DNA of 64,000 bases from Manihot esculenta. Its lineage: Eukaryota > Streptophyta > Magnoliopsida > Malpighiales > Euphorbiaceae. The first letter of the stretch is position 1; each line of letters begins with the position of its first letter. A program made the translations under genes and the position numbers. The DNA lies in the NCBI RefSeq assembly GCF_001659605.2, contig NC_035164.2:23788500-23852499 (forward strand), in the 5' to 3' direction. The notes under the pieces were generated by a model. It saw only the letters and a list, made by a program, of their open reading frames with translations, was not told the origin of the DNA and did not search any database. This document shows positions 1 through 11,185 of this stretch, piece after piece.

Positions 1-1302
1 TATTTATTTAAAAGCATAAGAGTTATTCCACTCACCTCTGGTTGAAGCTCTACTGACTCTGAAGTGACTGACTCACTGCTGGGGTCCTCGGTTCCTCGGG
101 TCCGAACCTACACAGGTGGACTCAAATGAGGGACCAAACATACATGAACATAACTCTAAAACATCCCCCAAAAACCCCCTAAAATACCTCAAAACAATCA
201 TGCAAAAACAAGCAAAGGAAGGCTAGACAGGGCAGGTTCGGCGGCACCTTCGGCGGCCGAAAGTCCCTCCAGAGCCGAAAGTCAGGTACTTTCGGTGGCA
301 CCTTCGGCGGCCGAAAGTCCCAGACAGAGACGAAAGTCTCTTTTCGAGGGCAGCTTCGGCAGCCGAAAGGCCTGCCTCCCAAGCCATGTTCGGCGGCCGA
401 AAGTTCCTTCGGCTGCCGAACCTGGTTTCTGCCAAAGGGCAGAAACTTGGCTCCCTTGCACAAAACTCAACTCCCTTCCATTCCAACATGCATATAACTC
501 ACCAAATCATGCAAAAACACACACATTGGCTCCTAGGGGTTTCAAACTATCGAATACCCCAACTACAACACTTCAAACATGCCACATTGTTCAAAAACAT
601 AACATTTGCTCAAAAACTCATACAACCCTAAACATGCCATTCTACCCCATAAAACAACTTAAAACTTACTTAAAACATACAATGAGCTTAAGATCGGCTC
701 TTACCTCTTGATGATCGAGAGAGAGACGACCTAAACTCGGAGATCCAAGCAAATGAGCTCCTGAGTTCCCAAAGCTCCAAAACTTGTCTTAAATGCTCAA
801 AACTTGCAATGAGAGGTGAAAACTCAAGAAAAATGGAGGAGATTTGGAGAAAGAACACAAGATATGGGGAGAGGGAGGTCGGAAGCTAGCTGTGGCCGAA
901 AATGGGAGAAAGCTCGCCCATTTCGGCTAAGTGACCCTTTTATAGGTGGCTGGCCAGGCCACGTTCGGGGGCCGAAAGTGCTTCCGCATGCATGCCATGT
1001 TCGGCGGCCGAACTTGAGTTTCGGCGGCCGAACCTGGACTTCCCTCACTCATGCTTTCGGGGGCCTAACGTGCCTCCAAAACGCATGCATGTTCGGCGGC
1101 CAAACTTGACTTTCGGCGGCCGAACCTGGGTTTTCCTCCAAGGACTTTTCATGCAAAAACTCATTTAATTTTCATACTTAAAACATTAAAATTCATGAAA
1201 ACATTTTATAAAAATATGTTTTTACCCTTCTAGAGGTTCCCGACATCCGAAATTCCACCGGACGGTAGGAATTCCGATACCGGAGTCTAGCCGGGTATTA
1301 CA
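1..1302 (-). mobile_element. Tekay-family LTR, antisense, left end outside the window, inserted in element 1
   Basis: On the minus strand this is the U3-side part of the same roughly 2.3-kb LTR that recurs eight more times in the window. It ends at 1302 with TATTACA, the reverse complement of the LTR start TGTAATACCCGG. It holds the family's CG-rich palindromes (about 235-425 and 960-1130), the reversed TATA box near 938 and the conserved reversed splice donor near 703. Base 1303 resumes the protease/pol reading frame of element 1, so this LTR was inserted into that element in opposite orientation. The right-hand target duplication would be AAGGT (1303-1307). Its partner lies left of the window, so solo LTR versus full element cannot be decided here. 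Confidence 0.85.
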
Positions 1303-4300
1303 AAGGTAGTCAGGTTCAGAGGTCAGGATGGGTCAGAGGTCGTCTTCAGGGGAGACAGGAGGGGTACACCTAGAGGTCTGATATCAGCTCTTCAGGCTCG
1401 TAGGTTGCTTAGGAAGGGATGTCAGGGGTATTTGGCTCATGTGAGAGAGCTTAGCAGTCAGGTTAGAAAGCCCGCCTCGGTGCCAGTGGTTAGAGAGTTT
1501 TCAGATGTGTTCCCAGACGAGCTGCCAGGTTTACCACCTGCTAGGGAGATAGAGTTCGAGATAGAACTAATGCCTGGAACCCGACCGATCTCTATCCCTC
1601 CCTACAAGATGGCTCCAGCCGAGTTGAAAGAGTTGAGAGAACAGTTGCAAGAGTTGGTAGACAAGGGCTTCATCCGACCGAGTACCTCACCCTGGGGTGC
1701 TCCAGTCTTGTTTGTCAGAAAGAAGGATGGATCCCTTAGACTTTGTATCGACTACAGGCAGTTGAACAAAGTCACTACAAAGAACAAGTACCCATTGCCA
1801 AGGATCGACGATCTATTCGACCAGCTAGCAGGAGCGGGTTGTTTCTCCAAAATAGATCTGAGATCGGGGTACCATCAGCTGAGGATCAGGGAAGAAGACG
1901 TGCCAAAGACAGCTTTCAGGACCAGATATGGGTATTTTGAGTTCCTTGTAATGCCGTTCGGGTTAACCAACGCCCCTGCAGCATTCATAGATCTCATGAA
2001 CAGAGTGTTTAGCCAGTACCTGGATCACTTTGTTATTGTCTTCATAGATGATATCCTAGTGTATTCCAGGAACGCACAGGAGCATGCCCATCATCTGAGG
2101 TTGGTTCTACAGACCTTGAGGGAGCATGGCTTGTATGCCAAGTTCTCCAAATGTGAGTTCTGGCTGAGGAGCATTTCGTTCTTGGGGCATGTAGTGTCGG
2201 AAAATGGAATAGAGGTGGACCCCAAAAAGGTAGAAGCTGTGGCTAACTGGCCTAGACCCACTTCAGCGATAGAGATCGGAAGTTTCTTAGGTTTGGCAGG
2301 TTACTACAGGAGGTTCGTTCAGGACTTCTCAAAAATTGCAGCCCCTCTGACCAGACTAACCAGGAAGAACCAAAAGTTTGTGTGGACCAACCAGTGCGAA
2401 GAGAGTTTTGAAGAGCTTAAGAAGAGGTTGACTTCAGCACCAGTGTTAGCCCTGCCATCTAGTGATGAAGACTTTACAGTCTTTTGTGATGCATCCCGAG
2501 TGGGATTGGGTTGTGTGTTAATGCAGAATGAGAGGGTGATTGCTTATGCTTCTAGACATCTGAAGAAGCACGAGTTAAATTACCCCACACATGACCTTGA
2601 GATGGCAGCAGTAATCTTTGCACTCAAGATGTGGAGGCACTACCTCTATGGGGTAAAATGTGAGATCTTCACAGATCATAAAAGCCTGCAGTACATCCTG
2701 AGTCAAAGAGATTTGAATTTGAGACAGAGGAGATGGGTAGAGCTGCTGAGTGACTATGATTGCAAGATTCAGTACCATCCGGGTAAGGCAAATGTTGTGG
2801 CAGACGCCCTAAGCCGGAAGTCACTAGGCAGTCTATCCCACATCACGGCAGAGAGGAGACCAGTGGTGAAGGAGTTTTACAAGCTCATTGATGAAGGTCT
2901 ACAGTTGGAGTTGTCTGGTACAGGTGCTTTAGTGGCCCAGATGAGAGTGACACCTGTGTTTCTGGAACAAGTGGCCCAGAAACAGCATGAGGACCCAGAG
3001 CTAGTGAAGATTGCCAGGACTGTTCAGTCAGGCAAGGACAGTGAGTTCAGGTTTGACAGTAAGGGGATCCTCCGCTATGGGAGTCGATTGTGTGTACCAG
3101 ATGACATAGGGCTAAAAGGAGACATTATGAGGGAAGCTCATAATGCAAGATACAGCGTTCACCCCGGAGCCACCAAGATGTATCAAGATCTGAAGAAAGT
3201 TTATTGGTGGCCAGCGATGAAGAGAGAAGTGGCACAGTTTGTGTCAGCCTGCGAAGTATGTCAGAGGGTGAAGCTAGAACATCAGAAGCCGGCTGGAATG
3301 CTTAACCCGCTACCTATTCCAGAGTGGAAATGGGAGAATATAGCTATGGACTTCGTAGTGGGGTTACCGGCGATGTCCAACAGATTGGACTCCATATGGG
3401 TGATTGTGGACAGACTCACCAAATCTGCTCACTTCATCCCTGTCAGGAGTGGCTATTCTGTGGACAAGTTGGCGCAGGTGTATATAGATGAGATCGTCAG
3501 GCTGCATGGGGTTCCTGTTTCAATAGTGTCAGATAGAGGGCCCCAATTCACCTCCAGCTTTTGGGGAAGTCTGCAGAATACCATGGGTACTAGGTTGGAT
3601 TTTAGCACTGCCTTCCACCCACAGACAGACGGACAGTCAGAGAGGACCATCCAGACCATAGAAGATATGCTAAGAATGTGTGTGCTGGACTTTGGCGGTT
3701 CTTGGAGGCAGCATCTACCCTTGGTGGAGTTTGCCTACAATAACAGCCATCATGCTAGCATCGGGATGGCCCCATATGAAGCTTTATATGGAAGGAAGTG
3801 CAGGTCACCTGTTTGCTGGGAGGAAGTTGGAGAGAAGGCCTTGGCAGGGCCTGAGCTAGTAGAGATCACCAGCAGGGTGGTGCCCATAATTAGAGAGAGG
3901 ATCAAGACTGTTGCAAGCAGACAGAAGAGTTATGCAGACATCCGCAGAAGGCAAGTAGAATTTCAGGAGGGGGATCTGGTATTGCTCAAGGTGTCTCCAA
4001 TGAAAGGAGTGGTTCGGTTCGGGAAGAAAGGTAAGCTGGCTCCACGGTACATCGGACCCTTTGAAGTCCTGCAAAGGATTGGGAATGTATCGTACAAGCT
4101 GGATTTACCTGCTTCAATGCTAAGAATCCATCCGATTTTCCATGTTTCCATGTTAAGAAAGTTTGTGTCAGATTCGGGCAAGGTTCTTAGTGAGCCTGAT
4201 ATGGAGATCCAAGAAGATCTCACCTATGTTGAGCAGCCAGTGCGGATCATAGACACTCAGATCAGGAAGCTGAGAAACAAGGAAATCCCGATGGCGAAAG

Positions 4301-4383
4301 TCCTGTGGAACCACCATAATATGGAAGAATGCACTAGGGAGACACGGGAGTCCATGCTCCAGCAGTACCCTCATCTTTTCTAA
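1303..4383 (+). CDS. Ty3 (Tekay/Del-type) pol: RT, RNase H, integrase, chromodomain
   Basis: This is the pol part of a chromovirus retrotransposon, open in one frame from the inserted LTR to a TAA at 4381-4383. RT carries its catalytic FIDD box at 2041-2052. RNase H has its first aspartate at 2488-2490. The integrase has an HHCC zinc region at about 3150-3270 and D, D, E codons at 3349, 3532 and 3640, so the last two are separated by 35 residues as expected. The C-terminus from about 4216 ([18 protein letters not shown] onward) resembles the chromodomain tail of Tekay/Del elements, which is thought to guide integration to heterochromatin. The frame is unbroken, but gag and most of protease are cut off by the antisense LTR at 1-1302, so this copy cannot be expressed as a full polyprotein. 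Clade assignment is from motif memory. Confidence 0.93.
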   Translation, partial: KVVRFRGQDGSEVVFRGDRRGTPRGLISALQARRLLRKGCQGYLAHVRELSSQVRKPASVPVVREFSDVFPDELPGLPPAREIEFEIELMPGTRPISIPPYKMAPAELKELREQLQELVDKGFIRPSTSPWGAPVLFVRKKDGSLRLCIDYRQLNKVTTKNKYPLPRIDDLFDQLAGAGCFSKIDLRSGYHQLRIREEDVPKTAFRTRYGYFEFLVMPFGLTNAPAAFIDLMNRVFSQYLDHFVIVFIDDILVYSRNAQEHAHHLRLVLQTLREHGLYAKFSKCEFWLRSISFLGHVVSENGIEVDPKKVEAVANWPRPTSAIEIGSFLGLAGYYRRFVQDFSKIAAPLTRLTRKNQKFVWTNQCEESFEELKKRLTSAPVLALPSSDEDFTVFCDASRVGLGCVLMQNERVIAYASRHLKKHELNYPTHDLEMAAVIFALKMWRHYLYGVKCEIFTDHKSLQYILSQRDLNLRQRRWVELLSDYDCKIQYHPGKANVVADALSRKSLGSLSHITAERRPVVKEFYKLIDEGLQLELSGTGALVAQMRVTPVFLEQVAQKQHEDPELVKIARTVQSGKDSEFRFDSKGILRYGSRLCVPDDIGLKGDIMREAHNARYSVHPGATKMYQDLKKVYWWPAMKREVAQFVSACEVCQRVKLEHQKPAGMLNPLPIPEWKWENIAMDFVVGLPAMSNRLDSIWVIVDRLTKSAHFIPVRSGYSVDKLAQVYIDEIVRLHGVPVSIVSDRGPQFTSSFWGSLQNTMGTRLDFSTAFHPQTDGQSERTIQTIEDMLRMCVLDFGGSWRQHLPLVEFAYNNSHHASIGMAPYEALYGRKCRSPVCWEEVGEKALAGPELVEITSRVVPIIRERIKTVASRQKSYADIRRRQVEFQEGDLVLLKVSPMKGVVRFGKKGKLAPRYIGPFEVLQRIGNVSYKLDLPASMLRIHPIFHVSMLRKFVSDSGKVLSEPDMEIQEDLTYVEQPVRIIDTQIRKLRNKEIPMAKVLWNHHNMEECTRETRESMLQQYPHLF

Positions 4384-4493
4384 GGTTAGTTTTATGTGTT
4401 TTTATGTGTATGTCATGATGTGTTCTTTGTAAGTATGTTATGTGTATTCCATGCTATATGCTAGTTGAGGAACATTCGGGGATGAATGTTCTT

Positions 4494-4506
4494 AAGGGGG
4501 GGAGAA
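4494..4506 (+). other. Polypurine tract of Tekay element 1
   Basis: The purine run AAGGGGGGGAGAA lies directly against the 3' LTR start (TGTAATACCC at 4507). This is the site that primes plus-strand DNA synthesis in LTR retrotransposons. The same tract in reverse lies beside the 3' LTR of element 2 at 17,740-17,752, which fixes the orientation of both elements. Confidence 0.92.
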
Positions 4507-4680
4507 TGTAATACCCGGCTAGGCTCCGATATCGAAATTCCTACCGTCCGGCGGAATCTCGGATGTCAGAGACCTCTAAAGGGTAGAACCATGTTTTCAT
4601 AAAATGTTTTAATGTATTTGATGTTTTTAAGTTGAAAGGAAATGAGTTTTTGCATGAAAACAACCTTGGAGGAAAACCCA

Positions 4681-4869
4681 GGTTCGGCCGCCGAACCTCA
4701 AGTTCGGCCGCCGAACATGCATGCATTTCGGGTGTGCCTTAGGCCCCCGAAGGCATAAGTGAGGGAAGCCCAGGTTCGGCCGCCGAACCTCAAGTTCGGC
4801 CGCCGAACATGGTATGCATGCGGAGGCACATTCGGCCCCCGAACGTGGCCTGGCTAGCCACTATAAAAG
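4681..4869 (+). promoter_or_regulatory. LTR promoter: paired palindromes, RY motif, TATA box
   Basis: Upstream of a good TATA box (TATAAAAG, 4862-4869) lie two pairs of the 13-bp near-palindrome TTCGGCCGCCGAA (4683-4715 and 4775-4808). CATGCATG at 4716-4723 abuts the first pair; this is the RY element bound by plant B3-domain regulators such as ABI3/FUS3/LEC2. The same order of palindrome pair, GCATGCAT, second pair and TATA is kept in the other Tekay LTRs, for example 42,205-42,390 and, reversed, 40,090-40,270. That this is the U3 promoter is inference from position and the TATA box. Binding by B3 factors is untested. Confidence 0.65.
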
Positions 4870-5100
4870 GGTCCCTCAGCCGAAAACGGGCGAGTTTTTC
4901 TCCCCGTTGTCGGCCAAGGTGCGTTCTCCGCCACCCCTCACCGATCTTGAGTCCTTTCCTTCAAATCTTTCAAGTTTTTCACTAGTTTTCATCTTGTTTT
5001 GAAGATTTTCGAGTTTTGAGCTAGTTTTGGAGCTTTGAGGTTCAAGAACTCAAATCTCTCCCAACTCCAAGTTAGATCGCCTCAACTCTCGATCTTCAAG

Positions 5101-5107
5101 AGGTAAG
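5101..5107 (+). promoter_or_regulatory. Conserved splice-donor consensus inside the Tekay LTR
   Basis: The sequence CTTCAAGAGGTAAGAG spans an exact plant 5' splice site (AG/GTAAG), about 240 bp downstream of the LTR TATA box. The same string occurs at the same place in the LTRs at 10,072 and 42,618 and, reversed, at about 20,510, 25,255, 39,862 and 45,164. It is altered in the copies near 703 and 17,140. A spliced leader is plausible but no acceptor can be assigned with certainty. Confidence 0.45.
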
Positions 5108-5394
5108 AGTCGATCTCTAGCTTACATTATGTTTTAAACTAGTTTTATGCAAGTTCATGGGGTAGAAAATGCATGTGTAGCTTATGTTGAGTTTATGGGT
5201 TTTTGATGTGATTTTGAACAATGTGGCTTGCAAATGTATGTTTGATGTGTTGTAGATGAGGTTTTAGTTAGTTGATGCCCCTAGGAGCTTGTATGCTTGT
5301 GTATGAGTGTTGTAGAATAGGTTTATGCATGTTTGGATGAGATGGGAGGCGTAAATGCATAAGGGAGCTGAGTTTCTGCCATTCTGGGAGAAAC

Positions 5395-5640
5395 CAGATT
5401 CGGCAGCCGAAGGAACTTTCGGCCGCCGAACGTGCTTGTGGAGGCAGCCTTCGGCTGCCGAAGCTTGTCCCCGAAAGGAGACTTTCGTCTCTATCTGGGA
5501 CTTTCGGCCGCCGAAAATGCCGCCGAACATGCATGAGTTTCGCCTCTGTCTGGGAGATTCGGCCGCCGAAGGTGCCGCCGAACCTGCCTGACTTTCGGCT
5601 CTGGAGGGACTTTCGGCCGCCGAACCTGCCGCCGAAAGTG
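5395..5640 (+). repeat. CG-rich palindrome cluster in the Tekay LTR
   Basis: About ten copies of TTCGGCNGCCGAA and half-copies such as GCCGCCGAA are packed into 245 bp, separated by phrases such as GACTTTCGTCTCTGTCTGGGA. Arms pair within and between copies, so the RNA could form a dense stem array. Equivalent blocks occur in every Tekay LTR here: 235-425, 10,375-10,615, 16,665-16,850, 19,990-20,235, 24,780-24,965, 39,340-39,580, 42,905-43,150 and 44,485-44,740. The palindromes also open spurious reading frames on both strands. Confidence 0.85.
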
Positions 5641-6045
5641 CCCTGTCCAGCCTTCTTTTGCATGTTTTTGCATGATTGTTTCATGATATTCTAGGGGGTT
5701 TTTGGGGAGTAGTTTAGAGTTATGTTCATGTATGTTTGGTCCCTCATTTGAGTCCACCTGTGTAGGTTCGGACCTGAGGAACCGAGGACCCCAGCAGTGA
5801 GTCAGTCACTTCAGAGTCAGTAGAGCTTCAGCCAGAGGTGAGTAGAATAAACTCTTAAGTTTTAATGAAATGAAATATAAATTTTGAGCATGTTCATGCA
5901 TCACGAATGCCATGTAATATTTTAGGTTGTTTGCATTAGAAATCACGAATATGTTGCATTGCATAATATGTTGTTGATGCGGATGAATGTTGAATGATCC
6001 ATTAGCCCTCATATGTTATGTCATGATGATACGATACGGAAGACC

Positions 6046-6185
6046 AGGTGTGGCCTGCACTACGCCCCTGACACTATGTAAGAGAAAGACCGGGTGTGGC
6101 CTGCACTACGCCCCGGCACCATTGGTTATGTATGTTATGTTATGTATAAGAGAAAGACCAGGTGTGGCCTGCACTACGCCCCTAG
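6046..6185 (+). repeat. LTR minisatellite (AGAGAAAGACC unit), three copies
   Basis: Three degenerate units of about 50-65 bp each contain a GACCRGGTGTGG core and CCTGCACTACGCCCC, separated by TATGTAAGAGAA spacers. Equivalent arrays lie at 11,024-11,165, 16,060-16,260, 19,435-19,580, 24,232-24,375, 38,720-38,945, 43,920-44,060 (diverged) and 46,098-46,205. Copy number varies from two to four. Confidence 0.8.
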
Positions 6186-6806
6186 CATGATTGGATTATG
6201 TAGAGGGCTAAATGGTGACAAGTTCATCCTTGATATGATTAGTTGTGATGTGATGCATTTCATGTTAGCATGTATTTTAAATGCTTTATTATTCTGCTCA
6301 CTGGGCTCTAGTAGCTCACCCCTCTCCCAAATTCCCCAGGTTTGCAGGTACAGGGTAGACCAGGAGGTCCTCAGGAGTATTGAAATCATTTTTTTGTGTA
6401 ATAGATAGAATGTGGACATGATAAAATGTAAAGTTATGAATAGTTATGTAATGTAATGACATTGAGGATTAGAGGTTGTGCTTGACCTATGTTTAAGGTA
6501 TCCCTTTTATTGCATGATCTTTTATGATGTTTATGTAAACCAACTCAACTTATGTTGTATTTGCCTTTGGGCATTGTTGAGATCCCATAGAGGGGTCGAT
6601 GTTTATGATTATGTCTATGTTCAGCACATGTACAGGTTGAGTTGGTGCTTCAATGAAAGAAAAGTTTTAATTTTCATGTATGTTATTGATCATGTATGGG
6701 ATTGAACAGGTTTACAGGTTGCATGTCAGGCTTGCTACGGGTCCTGGCGGCCTTAAGCCGACCCGGATCCTAGCGCCGGTAGCGGTCCGATTTTCGGGTC
6801 GTTACA

Positions 6807-6916
6807 CATGCATTTCGAAATTCCCTTTCCGAAAAACTATCGTGAGTTTCTATCGGATATCGGCAGCAAAAGTTAGGTTCGGTCCAAGTCTGCTGTAAAG
6901 TCCAAGGCTAGTTGCT
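6807..6916. other. Unassigned 110-bp spacer
   Basis: This lies between the element 1 LTR and the first sequence that aligns with GDSL copy B intron 1. It contains no reading frame or repeat that I recognise and is more GC-rich than the flanking intron. It could be target DNA or the scar of another insertion. Confidence 0.4.
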
Positions 6917-8229
6917 CCATATCATTTGTTGATTAGTTTGATTTACTAAATCAAAAAGCTGTCTCAATTGTTATTAATATTTATCTTTTATTTTCTTCAA
7001 ATCTTTACAATCTTGTATAAATTTTTTACTTTTTCAATCATGATTTAATTGAAATTTAGTAGCCAAATTGCAATAAAAGAAAATACTTAATATAAATAAG
7101 TTTCTAAATGATATATTCATCCTATTCAATATTTTTTCTTAGGTCATTTCTAGCCTTTCCACCCTATGACATTTATTTATACTTTTTTATTTTACTTTAT
7201 TTTATTTAATATTCCTTGAGTTGATTTAGTGGGTTTAACATAATTTTTTAACTATAATATTGAAGTTTATATCTAGAAAATTAAAATTAAAATAAAAATA
7301 ATGTTAGATTAATTTAAAATCCATACATAAAGTTTGTATAGTTAAATTCATTATTTTTCTAAATGATAATTTTCGTGTATATATTGCCTGACTTGTTTTT
7401 ATTTAAAAAATATTAAAATTTCAAATGTGATTTACTTAAAAAAAAAAAAATTACAGCTCAATCAGCTGGTCTCCCACTGTTAGAGCCTTATGAGACCAAA
7501 TTTAATTTTCAGCCAAGAAGTAAATTTTGCAGTTGCCGGAGCATTGCATCATCTATTAAAACCCTAATAAAGTAGCATATCCTACTTCCATTCTTAAACA
7601 ATTTTCTTAGTTTACAAGCTAAATAGTTAAAGAAACATTTATTTGCGATTTGCAATTGCAAAAATGGTAGTCATCTTCTTCCTTATAACAATTAAGATTT
7701 TATTATTATTATTAATTTAATTTAACCAAAGTAATTAATCACTTTTCTTTCTTTATGTCTAATAGATCGTAAGAGGAAACCTAAACATGCTCTTTATATG
7801 GTTGGAACAATTGGATACTATGATTATATCTTTGCATTTCTCCACGGAAAAAGTATTGAAGAGGTAAAGAAAGTCATGGTGCAAGAGTTATACAATCCAT
7901 TAAAACTGTTATCCGAGTAAGTTCACTTTTAGTTTTCTTGCGATGAAAATAACTTTAGGTTGTGTTTGATATAGTTTAATTAAAAAAAGCAATCGTATAT
8001 TTGACCATTTTATTTGGCAGCACAAAAAATTAATGTAATAAAATTGAATGATAATTATATATAACGTAATCACTTATATTTGTAGAGAATTACATACAAA
8101 AATAGGTATAGCTATGATTATTTGTTTAGATTTTTTTTTTTAGTAAGAACTTGCTTGATTTATTTTATTTATTGCCAATTACAACCTCCAATACTCTTAA
8201 TACTCTTACTCTACTATAGATACAACCAT
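6917..8229 (+). pseudogene. GDSL esterase/lipase pseudogene, copy A, 5' half (introns 1-3, exons 2 and 3)
   Basis: This aligns by eye with copy B from the middle of intron 1 to intron 3. Exon 2 (7457-7666) keeps the block II region (FAVAG) but has a TGG-to-TAG stop. Exon 3 (7766-7916) has a frame-shifting 3-prime part, and the block III asparagine of the catalytic set is replaced (GYYDY where copy B has GCNDY). Exon 1 is absent: element 1 occupies its place. Homology breaks off at 8229, where the hAT composite begins, and resumes at 34,520. The copy is clearly non-functional, and its decay is independent of copy B. Confidence 0.88.
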
Positions 8230-9503
8230 AGATGGGCCCATGTTGGGGGCCAAGGGGGTCATGTGTCATGGGTCCAGGCTTTGGCACTCACTTGGGACTG
8301 TGTGGCACTTGAACACTATCAAAGCAAGTCATCTGATGTATTTGCATGTTGATTTGCACAACGAAGCATGTTGGTTAGCCAAGAGGCTAGAATGTTATTA
8401 AAGCGAGCAATATATATATGAATCAAGCGGATATCAGCATCCAATAAGCATAATGGAATAAACAATCCAAATATCGCATGTAGGCACATAGATTTTAATA
8501 AAAGAGCTACTCATTTCATTCCAAGGGCAAAACAGTCATTACACAATTCGACACAACGATCCTCACACCACTTGCAGTCAGGGGAGAACACCTACAAGGG
8601 GTGGAGGCACAACACAGGGACTCGATAGACCTACGGTGGCCAGCTGGCCCAGTCCTCACTGGTGGCTAACTAGTCACTCCCCATAAACAGCCTTAGGAAC
8701 AAGTTGAGCTATGACAGCAAGAGACATCAATATGTCTAAGGTGACATCTCCTGAATAATTACATGAAAATAAATTACAAAACTGTCACGACTCTTTTGAT
8801 ACTACTATTTTATACTAATTTCTACCCATCTCGTTTCCAAGAAATCCCATGTTAAAAAATTACATTTTAGTCCCTCAAAATTCTAGATTCCTAACACCAT
8901 GGACCCTCCTAAAATTTTGAAATTATTTTAGGGGTATTGGTGTAAGTTTACACTAATACCCCAAAAATCTAAATTCTTCCCTCCTTTATTTTTTTTCTCA
9001 CTTCTACACTTTCACAACAGCCCCCCAACGTCCCATTTTCTTTCATTTCTCAATTTCTATCCAACAAATTTCATTTTAATTCACAAATTTTATTTCTTCA
9101 AATCCACTATCCATCTTCCTCTCTTTTTCAAGGTGAGTTATTTTCTCATTTTATTTTTTTACATTATTCTTTATTGTTAAGAATTAATTTATATTTTTTA
9201 TTTATTTTATTATATTGTTAATTTATTATTATTTATTTCACTTAATTATCAATATTATTGTTATGGGTAGTGGTTTAGTCTACTTAAAATTAAAATTTTT
9301 TTATAAATAGTAAATATTATTTTTTATGGATAATAATTTAGTGTAATAAAAATTAAAAAAATTATGTAAATATTAGATATAGTTTTTATGGGTAATAGTT
9401 TATGTCTAACTAAAATTGAAAAAATTAAATAAATTTTAAATATTTTTAATGGGTAATAGTTTAAATTTTGGTCAAATATGACTTTATGGGTGAATTAATA
9501 AAA
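8230..9503 (+). other. Left non-coding part of the hAT element
   Basis: No long reading frame is present. The first 730 bp have mixed composition with GGGCCCATG-type words. From about 8960 the sequence becomes a pyrimidine-rich leader ending in TTTTTCAAG/GTGAGT near 9133, which looks like a 5' untranslated exon and donor, followed by very AT-rich intron-like DNA to the LTR at 9504. It could instead include a fragment of another unknown element at 8230-8900. Confidence 0.5.
8931..8962. repeat. Short inverted repeat (hairpin)
   Basis: The arms GGGGTATTGGTGTA (8931-8944) and TACACTAATACCCC (8949-8962) are complementary with one G-T type mismatch and a 4-base loop. It lies in the left part of the hAT element. 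No function is known. Confidence 0.6.
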
Positions 9504-11185
9504 TGTAATACCCGGCTAGACTCCGGTATCGGAATTCTTACCGTCCGGTGGAATCTCGAATGTCGGAGACCTCTAGCAGGGTAAAACCATGTTTTCATAA
9601 AATGTTTTCATGTATTTTATAATTTTAAGTAAGAAAGAAATTGAATTTTGAATGAAATAGACTATGAAGGCATTTCCAGGTTCGGCCGCCAAACCTCAAG
9701 TTCGGCCGCCGAACATTGGATGGTTTAGGGGGGCATGTTAGGCTTCCGAAAGTTTCAAAGGTTCGGCCGCCGAACCTCATGTTCGGCCGCCGAACTTGCA
9801 TAAGTTTTGGAGGCACCTTAGGCTGCCGAAAGGTGGTCTGACAGCCCCTATAATAGGGCTCCATAGCCGAAACGGGCGAGTTTTCTCCCCATTTTCGGCC
9901 ACGGTGAGTTCATGCTCTTCCATGGTTGATCTTTGATGTTTTTTTTCCTCTGATCTTTCGTGTTTTGACAAGCTTTTTGTTGATTTGAAGATATTTGAGC
10001 AAGTTTTGGAGCTTGGAGACCAAGGAGTTGATTTCTCCCCATCTCCGAGTTGGATCACTTACCCTCTCGTTCTTCAAGAGGTAAGAGTAGATCCATAGTT
10101 CCTTACATGTTTTAAACAAGTTTTATAAAGTTTCTAGGGGTAGAAATACATGTGTAGGTTTATGTTGAGTTTTTTGTTAAATGTGTGTTTATGAGCAATG
10201 TATGTTGGATATGCATGTTTGATGTGTTGTAGTTGGGGTTTAGGATAGTTTGAAGCCCCTAGGAGCTTGTATGCTTGATTTTGCATATTGTAGAATAAGA
10301 AAATGCATGATTGAATGAGTTGGGAGGCATTTGTGCATGAAGAGGCTGAGTTTCTGCCCTTTGGGAAAACTCAGGTTCGGCAGCCGAAGGCTCTTTCGGC
10401 CGCCGAACTTGCCTGTGGTAGCATGAATCGGCTGCCGAACCCTGCTCCCGAAAGTGGACTTTCGGCTCTGGAAGGGACTTTCGGCCGCCGAAGGTGCCGC
10501 CGAACATGCATGAGTTTCGTCTCTGGAGGGAATCTTCGGCCGCCGAAAGTGCTGCCAAATGTGCATGACTTTCGGCTCTGGAGGGCCTTTCAGCCGCCGA
10601 ACCTGCCGCCAAAAGTGCCCTGTCCAGCCTTCCTTTGCATGATTTATGTGATTGTTTTAAGGTGTTTTAGGGGATTTTCGGGGAGTATTTTAGAGTCATG
10701 TTCTTGTATGTTTGGTCTCTCATTTGAGTCCACCTGTGTAGGTTTAGACCCGAGGAACCGAGGATCCCAGCAGTGAGTCAGCTGCTCCAGTGTCTGGTCA
10801 GAGCTAACCAGAGGTGAGTGGAATAACTCTTTACGTTTTAAAGTAAATAATGAATATTTTAGCATGATTCACGCATCATGGATACCATGTGATATATTAG
10901 GGTGCTTGCATTAGTATTCACGAATATGTTGTATTGCATATTATGTTGTTAATGTGGATGAATGTTGAATGATCCATTAGTCCTCGTATAATATGGTATG
11001 ATATGATGATGATATGGTATGGAAGTCCAGGAAGACCCATTCTATGTCCCTGGCACTATGTAAGAGAAAGACCAGGAAGACCTATTCTACGTCCCTGGCA
11101 CATTGGAATGTTATGATATGTTATGTAAGAGAAAGACCAAGACCCATTCTACGTTCTGGCACTATTGGATATGTAGAGGACTATT

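Larger units (their letters stand above)
4507..6806 (+). mobile_element. 3' LTR of Tekay element 1 (2,300 bp)
   Basis: The LTR runs from TGTAATACCCGG to GGGTCGTTACA, directly after the polypurine tract. It serves here as the reference LTR. In order it holds: two pairs of CG-rich palindromes (4681-4830), a TATA box (4862-4869), an exact plant splice-donor consensus at 5101-5107, a second palindrome cluster (5395-5640), a three-unit minisatellite (6046-6185) and a conserved terminal block. The 5' LTR of this element is left of the window, so its target duplication cannot be confirmed; the right flank begins CATGC at 6807. Family members here range from about 2,220 to 2,550 bp, mostly through changes in the palindrome and minisatellite blocks. 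Confidence 0.92.

Noticed and set aside
295..711. Open frame across the left LTR, and many like it in every Tekay LTR (for example 16,639-17,046, 39,222-39,656, 42,728-43,045)
   Set aside because: The frames are opened on both strands by the CG-rich palindromes. They are Arg/Ser/Pro-rich, have no domain and lie wholly within LTRs.
5395..5640. Regularly spaced palindromic repeats resembling a CRISPR array
   Set aside because: Spacers are themselves repeated and of uneven length, the same block recurs in every LTR copy, and the host is a plant.
8230..8900. A separate LTR or LINE fragment left of the hAT
   Set aside because: No terminal repeat, target duplication or coding trace was found, and the total hAT length is reasonable if this part belongs to it.
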